Part shown: one piece after another, positions 33,538 to 45,419 of the stretch
Layout of the letters: every line of letters starts with the position of its first letter
Position numbering within the stretch: the first letter of the stretch is position 1
Assembly (NCBI RefSeq): GCF_030272615.1
Contig: NC_081409.1
Coordinates: forward strand, 210,039,190 to 210,103,189
Direction of reading: 5' to 3'
DNA from: Cryptomeria japonica
Taxonomy: Eukaryota; Streptophyta; Pinopsida; Cupressales; Cupressaceae
Length of the DNA stretch: 64,000 bases
Notes under the pieces: generated by a model
Told to the model about the DNA's origin: nothing
The model's input: the letters and a program-made list of their open reading frames with translations, nothing else
Databases searched by the model: none
Translations under genes and position numbers: made by a program

Positions 33538-34960
33538 TGTATGCGGGAAAAGTGGGCGAATAAAACTTAATATGTGAAAATATGTTAGAATACTAGTCCA
33601 CACACACACACACAGAGGACTTCTTGATGCAAGCTATGGAGTAACGTAGTGTTACTCAGCTTCCCAAGGAGGGTCCCATGGTTCTCTATCTCACAATGTC
33701 CCTCAAACCAATGTTTTTGCTCTCAGATCACTGAGCAAAATGGTTTAGGGATGGCAAATATGAGAACGAGAGATGCTTTGATAGATTTTAGTATGAAATG
33801 GAGATTAAGCTATGTATGATTCTAAAATGCAATACACTAGATGATAAGATGACGAGGCTAGTATGAATGCTATCCTAGCATACTATATTTAATCTATGAT
33901 TGAACTAAAATGATAAAGAAAGTACTCTAATATGCATATTTAGTCTAATTCCTGATCTAAAAGAGGCTAAATGATGAGCATAAAAAATGATAAGAAAGCT
34001 TGAAAGAATTTGAGCATAAGTGTAATGCTTCAAATTTGAAAGATGATTGTTAAAAATGGAGGAATGAGAGCTCTATTTATAGCATAAACAGGGCAATGGA
34101 TGGTCAAGATTGAAAGGTTTAATCAAGGGCCAAGTTTGAAAGTTGGGGATCCATGTGCACAATTGGCACCAATGAAATGGTGACAAATGTCAACATAGGG
34201 TTGGGTTGAGAGAAGAGGTTGGAGGCATTAAAGGCCTGAGAAGACCTCATGGTTATCTAAAGGCTAAGGGTCAAGTCTAAGTTAGGCTTACCCACTGTAT
34301 TAAGAGTTAATCCAAGGATAAACCTTTGTGCAAATGATTAAGAGATAATCATGGTCAAAGCATTAATGGACTGATGAGACCCTTGGGTTGGATAGAGGTT
34401 GAGTCAAAACAAATGTTTTAACCATGTGGGAGGGTTTGAATTAACCATTAATGGTTATTGGAGACTTTGGGGATTAAGTGGTTGAAGGTTGGAAGCCTTC
34501 AATGGTTATCAAAGACTTTAAGGGTTTTGAGAAGTGACTTCCCTTTGCTTAGGGATGTGACAAAGTTTAGAGGAGGGGTTAGGTTAATTAGAAGCGATTA
34601 GAAGATTCTAGAAGGGATTAGAAAGGGGTTTCGGATTTTGCAAGTGGATGAAGGGATAATAGGATTTAATTGAAATAAAGGAATTTAATTCAATTTAGTT
34701 GTAATTAAATAAATTTGATTTATTCAATTTGGGATAACTATTTAATTAAATTTGAATTTAATTAAAAGTGGATAGGGGGGATTTAATTAAATAAAATGAT
34801 TTATTCATTAAATGGTATAATGAATTTAATTTAAATAAATTGAGTAATTTACTTAATTAAATAGAGGAAGGTGGATAATTTAATTAAATTGGATTTAATC
34901 AAATAGAGAAATGAACATAAAATATTCATTTAGGAATATGGCCATTTTTATACGTCTACA
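33538..34960 (-). mobile_element. Tat 3' LTR
   Basis: Nearly identical to 50644-52061. On the minus strand it starts TGTAGACGTATAAAAATGGC and ends CCCGCATACA. It has a longer CA microsatellite (33600-33616) than the 5' LTR. Confidence 0.95.
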
Positions 34961-34974
34961 TTTTGCCCCTCTTT
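34961..34974 (-). other. Tat polypurine tract
   Basis: The minus strand reads AAAGAGGGGCAAAA immediately before the 3' LTR, the expected plus-strand primer for an element in this orientation. Confidence 0.85.
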
Positions 34975-35327
34975 GAAGTGACGTGTGTGCACATGTTATT
35001 TCAAAGAAAATGATGCCTTATCATGATTTATGATCAAATGCAATTTTTGTGTCGCTCTTTTGATTTGCCAGTTGTGCCCCAGGTTTAATGTGATGCCCCA
35101 TATTCGATATTTAATGATGATGCCCCCTCGGGAGATGAATCAATATTTTGAAAATTTTATAAAAATGTTGATGTAATTGGATGAGTTTCGTATGATGCGT
35201 ATGATTTCGTGCATGGAAAAAGTGTGTAGATTGATTCATCTCCCGATAAGTTACAACTGTTTTGGTATAGGGGAGACCGCGACCATATTACAGGTCCAGT
35301 CGGCTAACCCTAATTTCATTTTCCTCC

Positions 35328-35336
35328 TATAAAAGG
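35328..35336 (+). promoter_or_regulatory. TATA box for the antisense PMD gene
   Basis: TATAAAAGG on the + strand, about 370 bp from the 3' LTR. It is the best TATA box between the LTR and the PMD start. Transcription would start near 35360, so array C and the hairpin repeat at 36227-36398 would be transcribed as 5' leader. Not shown to be used. Confidence 0.5.
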
Positions 35337-35466
35337 GGAAAAGGGCTTGATTTAGGTTCATTTGTGCTTTATTGACTTTGAAGAAAGAGGATTGGCTCTG
35401 GAGAGAAAATGCCTATTCCCTATCACAGACACTGTTTCGAGCGCGTTCGGAGGTACCGGAGACCTG

Positions 35467-36030
35467 TAGCGCATGGACCACCAGTAAGTCAACATTTTTG
35501 ACCCCTTTTTGATTTTTTGTTTTGTCGTTTTTAGGCATTTTTCAAATTTCAAAGTTCAGGTGTTTCGTTTTAGCGCGTCTAAGGTCCACAGTAGCGCATA
35601 CGAAGTGTAGAGTAGTGCATCGAGGTCAATTTTAGGGGTTGCGTCCGAAAAAGATAGGTTAGCGCATAAAATTATTAGGTTAGCGCGTGCATGTAGAATA
35701 GCGCATGTAAAGTATTGGGTAGCGTGTTGCGTCAACAGGGTAGCGCGTAGGTGTGACCTAGCGCATAGGGGCCGCAGAGGGTCGCATAGGGAAGGGGGTT
35801 TAGCGCGTAGGGCTAACCTAGCGCATAGGGCTAAACGGGTAGCGCCTAGGAGGGATAGATTAGCGCATAGACAGAGTCTAGCGCATAGGATGGGTTAGGT
35901 AGCGCAATGAGGGAAAAGAGTAGTGCGTAGACAGAGTCTAGCGCATAGAACAGATAGATTAGCGCGTAGGAGAGACGCCTAACGCATGGGGGTGTTTTAG
36001 CGCATTGAAGATCTGTTTTAGCGCATCTGA
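35467..36030 (+). repeat. Array C: TAGCGCAT words at 21 and 18 bp
   Basis: More than twenty copies of TAGCGCAT, TAGCGCGT or a close variant on the + strand. A lone copy is at 35467; the dense part starts at 35571. Spacings are nearly always 21 or 18 bp, often in the order 21-21-18 (a 60 bp higher-order unit). Examples are the units from about 35841 to 35990, where CATAGACAGAGTCTAGCGCA recurs. Spacer sequence varies while spacing holds. The word is the reverse complement of that in arrays D and E, so it has the same sense relative to the PMD transcript as D and E have to the gag-pol transcript. Confidence 0.9.
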
Positions 36031-36226
36031 AATTTTTTTTGCAGTTTTGGCCGATTTGAAAATTTGTTTTATCTGCCTGTCGTGTTTTGATGAATTTATC
36101 CAATATGAGTGTTTGTATAACTTGTTTTGATTTGTGATTTTCCAAGTTATGTATAGATATCAACATGTTTTGTTAATCAGAATATGATGTATTTGCGTGG
36201 TCTGTGTCAAATTCAATGTGTGGGAA

Positions 36227-36398
36227 GCCTGAGTTGTATTACAAGTCGATATGGGTTGGAAACTTGAGCTGTTTTACAAGCTGATATGGGTGGGAAACTT
36301 GAGTTGTTTTACAAGTTTACGTGATTGTGGAGACTTGAGTTGTTTTACAAGTTTTGATATGGTTTTTGAGAACTTGAGTTGTGTTACAAGTTGATATG
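36227..36398 (+). repeat. Five units of a 35-39 bp hairpin repeat
   Basis: ACTTGAGTTGTTTTACAAGT or a variant starts at 36227, 36262, 36297, 36333 and 36372, mostly followed by TGATATGGG. Each unit begins ACTTG and ends CAAGT, a 5 bp stem. The repeat ends 30 bp before the PMD start codon, so it would be in the gene's leader. Confidence 0.8.
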
Positions 36399-36428
36399 AA
36401 ATGATATGATTTTGAACTTTGATTGTAG

Positions 36429-38449
36429 ATGAGCAAATTGTTTCATGTTGTTGATGTAAGTTTGATTTTGATATCTTTGTGTTGATGTGGAAACTGATAT
36501 TGGATATGTTGTGTTTGTTGACAGGAGCGATTGGGTGTTGTACAGTCAAGGGAGAGATTCCCGAGACCGTGGACGTTGATATCGCGATTGTCACAGGCAG
36601 ATTTGGATATTATAGAGAGATGTGGATTGACCTCACTTCTGGATATGCCTCGGTTCACTGTGAACCGGGGGCTTTTGACAGCATTGGCAGAAAGGTGGCA
36701 CAGCGATACGAACACCTTTCATTTTGCCACTGGAGAGATGACAGTGACACCGGAGGATTGCTACCAGATTTTGCGGATTCCTGTAGTAGGGGCACTACTT
36801 CCCTATGAGCAGTCAGAGGAGGGTGGTACAGAGGCACTGCGTCGCATATTTCAGGATGACACAGTTTGTGGCTATGAGATCCCCTGGTAGGAGTTTTTGG
36901 ATTTGGGTTATGCACCACTGCCATCTGTACTGGCAGGATTCAATGGGGGATTCTTTTGTCCTGATCGTAGGTCAAAGGGATTCTCGGTGGGATGGGGGTT
37001 GGTTTTGGAGGAGATGGTTACGTAGGGCAGGAGGTTTGCATGGGGTCAGCGATGCTGGCTCATTTATACAGGAGTTTGCATTAGGTAGTATACCTCGGGT
37101 ACGACAGTTTGTCAGCTGGCGTGACCCTATTACAGGTATGGTGCTGGGAGCACATTCCAGCAGCGAGGCCACTGGCAGATAGAGACAGGCCCGTAGGTGC
37201 AGCATATGCCTACGGATATAGAGGTCTAGTTGTCCAACGTAAGCTGGGCAAACTAGAGCATTGGAGGAGGGTTTTTGACGATATAGATACGGTCACCTGG
37301 AGACCGTATACAGGTTGTGAGGTATGGGCGGAGGATGGGCTAGAGATGCCCTTTGTATTTATGATGAGGTATCTGATTGGGAGGACCCCGTTTGTTATTG
37401 AGCGGTTTGTGGTGACCCGAGTTTTGAGGCAGTTCGGGCGCCAACAGGGGATTCCTCAGGGAGCATGTTTGTATGCACGGAGGCAGCAGGATGTGGCCGA
37501 TTGGGGGCCGACTATTGACAGTGCGGTGGCAGTGGAGGAGTTTGTGGGGTTGGCTGGGCAGATCTGGGACTATGCCCTAGAGATTCAAGACGCAGGGATG
37601 ACAGATGAGTTCGCCCGTTTGTTTGTTGCGCGGGCGGTGGCTAGGATCTCTGATCCTGAGGAGATGAGGCCAGCTTTTGACTCGGATGAGGAGGAGGGAG
37701 ACGGGGGAGATGATGGAGATGATGGGGAGGATGGAGGAGGAGGAGGTAGAGGAGCCAAAGGGAGGCAAGGAGGGAGAGGTGTGGAGAGAGCAGTGCGGCA
37801 GGGGAGGATAGAGAGAGGGAGAGGTGGATTGGCTATCAGAGCCAGGAGAGAGGGGAGAGTGGGGGAAGTGCTGGTTGCAGTGGGGGGTGAGGAGGAGCTG
37901 AGGAGACCAGCATAGAGGAGGAGGGTAGATGTACTCCCACCTCCAGCACCAAGGACAGGGCGAGTGGGAGGGGTTCCTCCAGCATAGGTACCGCTGCGAT
38001 TTCGAGTGCCAGGTCATGTGGAGGATGCGCAGATCCGGACCTTGCAGATTACCGTTCAGCAGCTGCAGGCACAGATTTTGACTTATCAGCGGCAAATTTC
38101 TCAGTTGACCACTGAGAGAGATACTGAGATAGAGCGGCGAGGACGAGCGGAGGAGGCATTGGCGAGTGTGCAGAGAGTAGCAGCGAGTGGTCCGATGAGA
38201 GACACCCTTAGAGAGCTGACGCGGAGAGTGCAGGAGGTAGAGTATTATAGGGGGCATTATGAGGTTGCAGTACCCAGGGAGCGGCGAGTGGAGAGCTTTG
38301 CGCAGTCGAGATCGAGTCGATCTTGAGCCACTGGGTCACGATCTGAGAGCCGAGGTGTGACGAGGCCACCGAGACAGGACCCTCCTGGAGATCCAGGGGC
38401 GGGTGCATCTGGAGCGAGACCATCTCCGTCAGGAGATAGTCATACTTGA
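36429..38449 (+). pseudogene. Antisense plant mobile domain (PMD) gene, broken
   Basis: A PMD protein of the MAIN/MAIL1-like family; host members act in gene silencing, and related genes are carried by transposons. Exon 1 (36429-36455) encodes MSKLFHVVD. After a 69 bp intron, exon 2 has LDMPRFTVNRGLLTALAERW, FHFATGEMTVTPED and YQILRIPVVG, then LLQVWCWEHIP, RPYTGCEVW and VTRVLRQFGRQQ: the PMD motifs in order. An acidic linker (DSDEEEGDGGDDG, about 37680), an Arg/Gly-rich stretch and a coiled coil (38030-38290) follow. Damage: stops at 36888, 37023, 37082, 37913, 37985 and 38324, and a frameshift near 37048. It runs opposite to gag-pol between integrase and the 3' LTR. It is GC-richer than its surroundings. 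Confidence 0.85.
36456..36524 (+). other. Intron in the antisense PMD gene
   Basis: Starts GTAAGT and ends TTGTTGACAG, with CTGAT (near 36494) as a possible branch site. Splicing joins GAT to GAG and keeps the frame from ATG 36429 into the PMD. 69 bp is short but workable for a plant intron. Because it is antisense to the genomic RNA, it would survive retrotransposition. Confidence 0.75.
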
Positions 38450-39818
38450 GAGACATGGTCTCTGTTGTATTTTTGAGCAGTTGTGATTTTTCTATATGGG
38501 ACACAGTGTTTGGACACATTTTGTACATTTTGATCAGTTTTGAGATATATATATATATATACGACACCATTTTTGATCATGTGATGTGTTGATATGGATG
38601 CATTGATTTTATGTGATGATGTAATGCTTAAATATATGATGTAATGTATGATGCAGGATGTATGCTTTTTATATGCTGTGAGATGTATCTTGAAAATGAG
38701 ATGTATGATTTGATATGCAACGAAATGTAATCGTGATATGTAAATGATGTTAATTAATGTAAAATGATGTAAAATGATATGCAATTAATGATGTAAAAAA
38801 TGATATGCAACTAATTGTAAAATGATATGCAACTAATTGTTTTTGGAGCATCTCTCATTCTGTATTTGCCATCCGATATAACCATATTTTTGCTTTCTCT
38901 GTAATTATCATCATTGAGCATTTATTGATTTTTGGATATGTTGAAAATTTATACAAGCATAATGGTATAATTGAACCATAATGACCTGAGTAAAATTTAC
39001 ATGATGTTTGATTTTGCAAGATAGCACAAGCGTCAAGGTATAATTGAACCAGGATGACCTGAGTGCGCATTGCGTAAACATACAAGATTAGATCATTTAT
39101 ATGCGTGAAGTGGAATCAGGCCTTCAGTGATATTCGACGTATCACGTCTCGAGGCATGTATTCACACAGTACAAGTGATCGCCTCCCAGACAAAAGACTA
39201 AGAAAATATTGGAAATTCTTCTTGACCTCCAGCTGTGAAGCATGTAGTGAGACAAGGAAGAGAATCCAATAATGCAAAAAGTTCAAAATGCAAAACTAGT
39301 TAAGATTTTATGCTATAGTGCAACATTCAGTACTTCAGAAAATCATCCATCCTTGATATTTGTGTGAATTGTCTTTGTTTTGGTTTTTGCAATGAAGCGT
39401 AGTGTTGTTTGTTGGATGTCATGCTGTTGAGTTTTGCATCTAGTCTTAATGTCTTGAGTGTGTGCAATATTGATATGATTTATATGCCCCTAGCTAAGTG
39501 TGCCTCTCGATGTGAATATATACAGTGATTCCAAGCCATGGTGTTTTATTGGTAAGAGGATATTTATAGACAAATCAGGATAGTGACTACATTAAGTATG
39601 TCTTGAATGGATATTTGCTAAGTGTCGGGCGATGGCCGATAGTGTTTGTATGGATAACATGGTATGGAAATAGATAGAGGAGCCGTTCTTTTGCAAGGGC
39701 GCCTGTTTACCAGGTTTTCACCCTTTGTTTTTATTGTACTTTGTTTTTGCTTTTTCTGGATTTTTTTTTGATTGATTTTTTTTGTTTGTTTTGGGCTTTT
39801 TCCGTGCACTAGGCTACT
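38450..39818. other. Spacer between the PMD gene and integrase
   Basis: Convergent 3' ends of the antisense gene and gag-pol. 38541-38561 is an (AT)n run. 38570-38840 is low-complexity with ATGATGTAATG and ATGATATGCAA recurring. About 38960-39060 has two copies of GGTATAATTGAACCA.GATGACCTGAGT, 80 bp apart. No gene is seen. Confidence 0.55.
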
Positions 39819-42800
39819 TTATGTATAGTACCTTTTCAGATGGATGCTGTTAGTTGGTTCGTCGAGCACATCTCCTTCAGAATTTGTTAGCTGATAAGCA
39901 CCTGATCCATAAACTGATATGATAACATAGGGACCCAACCAGTTAGGTTCAAATTTTCCTTTCTTTTCTCGATCTTGCTGATTTCTTGGATTTTCTTTGA
40001 GGACTAGGTCACCAACCTTGAAGTTGTGGGGAATGACCTTGTGATTGTAGCTTCTGCACATGCGTTGCTGATATGCTTTGAGATGAGTATAAGCATGTTG
40101 GCATCTTTCATCTAATAGCTCAAGTTCTTGTAATCGGTTAACTCGATACTCTTCATCTGGGATTAAGCCTTTCAAAAAGACTCTGAGAGATGGGATCTCT
40201 ACCTCCAGTGGTAAAATAGCCTCTGATCTGTATACCAATGAGTATGGTGTTGCTCCTGTAGGTGTGCGGATGCTGGTCCTATATGCCCAAAGTGCTGGAT
40301 TGAGTTGTACATGCCAATCTTTGCCTGCATCATTCACTGTTTTCTTGAGAATTTTCAGTATTGTCTTGTTAGATGCTTCCGCTTGACCATTTCCCTATGG
40401 GTAGTATGGTGTAGAGAACCTATGTTGGATTTTGAATTTTTCACATAGTTCTTGGACATCTTGATTCTTGAAGGGCCGTCCATTATCTGTGATGATTGAA
40501 CTTGGAATACCATATCTACAGATCAGATAATTTAGGATAAAAGAGGCAATTTGTTTCCCAGTCACTGTGGTCATGGGAACTGCTTCTATCCATTTGGTAA
40601 AGTACTATGTTGCTGTTATAATGAACTTGTGTCCATTTGATGATGAAGGGTGAATTTTGCCAACTAGGTCCAGTCCCCACTGGCAAAAGGGCTGCAGTTC
40701 CTGTGCTGGTGCATGTATTAGATTGCCATGAATTTGGCATTTAGGACATTTCTTGGCAAAATGATATGAGTCTTTCTCCATTGTAGGCCAGTAGTATCCC
40801 ATCCTTAGAAGTTTTTTAGCAAGAGTAGTGCCACTTGAATGTGTGCCACAAATACCTTCATGAAGCTCGTGTAAAGCCAAATCAAAATCATTACGATCAA
40901 GGCAACGAAGAAGAGTACCATAGAGACCTCGATGATATAAAGTATCAGTGGTAAGGGTGTAACAGGCAGCTTGTCGGATAAAGTTACGTTTTTGGTTACG
41001 GGATTGGTCAATGGGTAAGATATTGTGTTTGAGGTAGTCGTATATTGGTCCATATAACGGAGAATCTGAACCAGTCAAGACATAGATAACATGGGATTCA
41101 GAGTGGTCATAGGCGGGGGAGAACAGTTGCTCTACCAGGAACTCATAACGACTCTGTTGCTCTGGAATTTGTAGTAACGAAGCGATTGTAGCCATTGCAT
41201 CGGCTGCTTTGTTGTTCAACCTTGGTATTTGCTCGAAGGTGATGCGCACAAAATACTGTTTGAAGTCATCCACCATCCGCTTGTAGGGTAGTAGCTTGTC
41301 ATCCTTTGTCTGATAGTTGTTATTGATTTGATTAATGACCATTTGTGAGTCTCCATAGACTTTTAACTCTGTAATTTTCCATTCGACGGCAATTTTGATG
41401 CCTATGACCAATGCCTCATATTCAGCTACATTATTTGTGCATGGAAACATAAGCCTATATGATCTTGGCATAGTGTGTCCTTCAGGAGTGATGAATAGAA
41501 TGCCGGCCCCTGAACCATGTTGAGTATAGGATCCGTCAAAGTATAGGGTCCAGTGTTTGGTAGAAAGAGCAAGAATGTCCCTATCTGGAAATTCGATCTC
41601 CATGGTATGTTTGCCTGGGAGTGGTGCTTCAGCTAACTGATCGGCAATTGCTTGTCCTTTGATGGCTCGTCTTTCTGTGTATTGGATGTCAAATTCACTG
41701 AGAATCATGACCCATTTAGCCAATCGGCCTGTAAGAGCTGCCTTACTAAGTAGATATTTGAGAGGATCAATTTTTGCAACTAGCTTGATGGTGTGTGCTA
41801 GCATATAATGTCGGAACTTCTGAGATGCAAAAACCACTGTTAGGCAAGCCTTTTCAATGAATGTATAGTTGAGTTCATAGCCATTCAATGTTCTACTGAT
41901 GTAGTATATGGCGTGTTCCTTTCCTTGTTGATCTTCTTGTGCCAATAATGCCCCCAGTGAAATATCTGTTGTTGAGATATATAGAATAAGTGGTTTTCCA
42001 GCGACGGGTGGTACTAGAACTGGTGGAGTCATCAGGTACTGTTTGATTTGATAAAAAGATTCTGCACACTTAGCCTCCCATTTGAATGGTACATTTTTGT
42101 GTAGCAAATGGTTAAATGGTAGACTTTTATCTGCTAGCTGAGCGATGAATCGCCTGATTGATTGAAGTCGTCCCTGTAGAGATCTGAGTTGACTGATATT
42201 CTGTGGTGGTGGCATGTCCATAATGGCTTGTACCTTTGCTAGATCAACTTCAATACCCTTAGCTGAGACTATGTAGCCTAGTAACTTGCCTGATGTAACC
42301 CCGAAGACACACTTCTTAGGGTTAAGCCTGACTTGGAATTTCTCCAATCGATCAAAGATTTTTGTTAGGATACCCAGATGTTCTGCTCTGGTGAAGGATT
42401 TAGCTAGTAAGTCATCCACATAGTCTTCCATAAATGTGTGCATCATGTCATGGAATATTGTGGTCATCGCTCTTTGATAAGTGGCCCCTGCATTCTTTAA
42501 GCTGAAAGGCATAACATTCCAATAGTACGTTCCCCAAGGACAGGTGAATGTTGTTTTATCTTGATCTTCTGGAGCTATCTTGATTTGATTATAGCCCGAG
42601 AAACCGTCCATTAGTGAGAGCGTTGCATGGCCTGCTGTGAGATCTACAATTATGTCGATACTTGGCAGAGGAAAGTCATCTTTTGGACAAGCTTTGTTGA
42701 CGTCTCTGAAGTCAGTGCAGATTCTGATACTACCATCTGGTTTTGATATTGGAACGATGTTGGAAATCCATTCCACATAGTCAATGGGTCGGATGAATCC

Positions 42801-44081
42801 GACGTCTAATAATTTCTTTAGTTCAGTTTTGACCATGAGTGCCACCTGTGGATTCATCTTTCGTAAATTTTGCTTGACGAGCTTAACTCCTGTAGAGATG
42901 GACAGATGATGCATGATTAAGTGTGGATCTACTCCGGGCATATCAGCATAGGACCAAGCAAAGTTGATTTGCTGTCCTTTAAAGAAGATGATGAATGTCG
43001 ATCTTTCTTCCTCTGTCAGAGATTCTGGAAGGTGTATGTTTCTGGCTGCTTCTGTGGTACCAATGTTGATTGATTGAGTGGGCTCAATCAAAATGGGCGA
43101 TCGCTCATGAAAGTGCTCAGGAAGAGTGTCAAGTCTCCCATCGTTAGGTGCCTTAAAAAGGTTTTCACCTGCCGATGCGTCCTTTATTTTTTCTTTTTTG
43201 TGATCTAGAGCTGCCATTGACTGGTTTTCAGCATTAGATTCTTTATTTGATTCATTTTTGCGACTGAGAGACTTGGCACTCCCTGATTGACAGATATCAT
43301 TATTTTGTTCACTGGTAGAGCCTGTTTTCGGATTTACGGTACATAGGTAATGGACAATAGATGCATCATCTGGGAAAATTGGTATATCATTTGTTTCAGG
43401 TTCGTTCCAGTCGATGAGGTCAGGAAAGACAAGTGGTAATGAATCGTTGGGTGGATCAAGTTCGGCTACTGTAAGTGTTAGGATAGAGTTTTCATCATGA
43501 TGGGTCTTGGGTTTAAAGAAATTTAGGATTTCGTCGAGGTCCTCGATGGTATCATCTTCCACATAGACTTGTTCATAATGTTTCTGTTCACTTTCCTGAG
43601 CGTCATAGATATTTTGTGGTCCAAATTCAAGAGGTCTATCTTCTGCGTTATGTTCTTCCTGAGAAAGGGATATAGAATCAGTATCATCCAGGATATCCGT
43701 AGTAGCATTGGAGCAGGTGCCCCATTCATATTCATTGGAATCTGTCTCATAGGCATCATCCCAAATTCTATCTGTGCTGTAAACAGGTGTGTTGTATGGT
43801 GAAAACAAATCTTTGATGATGGATACCATTTTGATGGTTTTTGTAGATTCTGTATTAGGTTCGTCTTCTACTTGCTGGATTTGTTCATAGACTGTGCTTC
43901 CTCGGGGAGGAATAACGGTATCTGGAGATGACTTGATCTGTGCTTGAGATATTTGTGTTTGAATATGATCTACTGCTGCAGATAGGGCCTTCTTATGACT
44001 TAGAAGCTTTTCCTGATGTGACTTCTGATCTTGACGTTCCCGTGCCTTGCAGATTGTTTCTGCTGATTCAAAAAGTGCTTC
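39819..44081 (-). pseudogene. Tat pol: RT, RNase H, second RNase H, integrase
   Basis: One frame on the minus strand, with stops at 40605-40607 and 40395-40397, both in the integrase core. Order: an acidic linker (to about 43050); RT with DFRDVNKACPKDDFPLPSID and the YVDD active site (42411-42422); RNase H (about 41650-42010); an archaeal-type RNase H with FDGS (41530-41541), NNVAEYEAL, YGDSQ and NKAADA. Then come the integrase zinc domain (HEGICGTHSSG .. CPKCQIHG) and core (LDLVG, TDNG, and E in GNGQAE), and a C-terminal domain with LGPYVI. The second RNase H defines the Tat lineage. The second stop replaces the Gln of YPQGNGQ and the first the Asp of ATDYFTKW. All catalytic residues are otherwise present. 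Confidence 0.93.
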
Positions 44082-45419
44082 CTACCAGGATTCTTCTTTG
44101 TACTTCTTCTTTTCCTTCCATTGAGGTTTTGTAGTTGTGTGTGGTGGCCCTTTCAATAGGAATGCGAGCTTAGAACCCAATCCTGCTTTGTTTCTACTAG
44201 GTTGTGAAGGAAGATCTATAGGTTCAGTGACTCCTTCTTTACGTTTTCCAATAGGTCCTTTACCGCCATATCCCATTTGCTTCATGATTAAGTAGCCTTT
44301 TCCATACAGGTGTGTTGGTAGAACGATGTCCAGAGTGGCTACTCTATGATTTTCTTCTTCATCTTTGTATAACCAGCTAAGAACATCTTTGTCTTCTGAT
44401 TCATGTGCTAGAGTACCCAATTGGATGAAGGTACCATCAAATTTAGTGATGGGCTGAGTAGCCAGTTGTGTTGATGTAGTAGGCAAACCATGCGATCTAG
44501 GTGAGGTGGGCAATTTTGCCAAACATAAAGGCTCCAAAGAGTATTCTCCCATGCCTTGGTCTTTGATTTGCATTTTCTGCTTGAAGTCTCCCCATAAGGA
44601 GTTGGATTTTGCTGTGTGTGGATCTAATGTTGAAGATTGCTGCTTTTCTCTATTATGAGGAACCAAACTATCCTGGGCTGCCCCCATTGTATTGCAATGT
44701 TGAAATGGATTGTGATCAGCAGATATGGAGATTTCTTGTCCATCATAAGGAAACTTGACACACTGGTGATATGTAGAAGGTACTGCTTGCATTTCATGTA
44801 TCCAGGGTCGTCCTAACAAAATATTGTAGGTTAGATCAATATCTAAGACTTGACAAATAGTATCCTTTTGTACTGGGCCTACTTGAATAGGTAATATCAC
44901 TGTACCTTTAGAGGACCTCTCTTCATCATCATATGCCTTTATGGTAATTTTCTTGCAAGGATCAATAGATTCTTCTGAGAAGCCCAATGCACGGATAAGC
45001 TTTAAAGTACATATATTAAGGCTGGCTCCTCCATCTATTAGGACTCTTTTGACTTGGTGGTTGCAAACAATGACTTCAATATGGAGAGGAGTATTATGTG
45101 GATGGATCAAGGAAGCATCATCATGTTCTGAAAAGGTGAGATTATGAGGTCCTGTCATATGGGCGACCATGGCTTGAAATCTGTCTGTATCCAGATTTTG
45201 AGGTACATTTGTTTCCAATAGTGCTTGCTCCAATATGTCTTTGTGCTTCAGTGATAGTTTCAATAATTCCAGGATAGATATTTGAGCTGGAGTCTTGCGT
45301 AGTTGGCTAACTAAGTCATATTGGATTTTTGGTGTGGCAGTTGTAGGTGCAGTATGTCCCTTCAAGACATATTTCTGAGTGCGGGTTGTTACATTGACAC
45401 ATTCATGATCACGCTGATC
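44082..45419 (-). pseudogene. Tat protease with C-terminal G-patch
   Basis: Same frame as gag and pol, limited by the gag stop (45420-45422) and its own TAG (44082-44084). The aspartic protease has VLIDGGASLNI (near 45035) and YNILLGRPWIHEM (near 44810). The catalytic motif is DGG instead of the usual DSG/DTG, as in many Tat/Athila-type elements. Near 44180-44290 lies a G-patch: LIMKQMGYGGKGPIGKRKEG, then VTEPI and NKAGLGSK. G-patches are RNA-binding glycine motifs, also found after the protease of some retroviruses. The protease would release the mature proteins from the polyprotein. Confidence 0.88.

Noticed and set aside
35467-36030. Array C as a CRISPR array
   Set aside because: The conserved part is only 8 bases with 10-13 base spacers, in a plant retrotransposon with no cas genes; the geometry does not fit.
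36040-36046. T-rich tract ending TTTGCAG as a 3' splice site of a leader intron in the PMD gene
   Set aside because: The acceptor looks good, but I could not choose a matching donor, so I did not annotate an intron.
35846-36166. Minus-strand open frame over array C with recurring YAL residues
   Set aside because: Explained by the 18/21 bp word array; no start context or domain.
37577-38257. 226-codon minus-strand open frame opposite the PMD gene
   Set aside because: Shadow of the GC-rich, Arg/Gly-rich PMD tail; low-complexity Ser/Pro/His composition.
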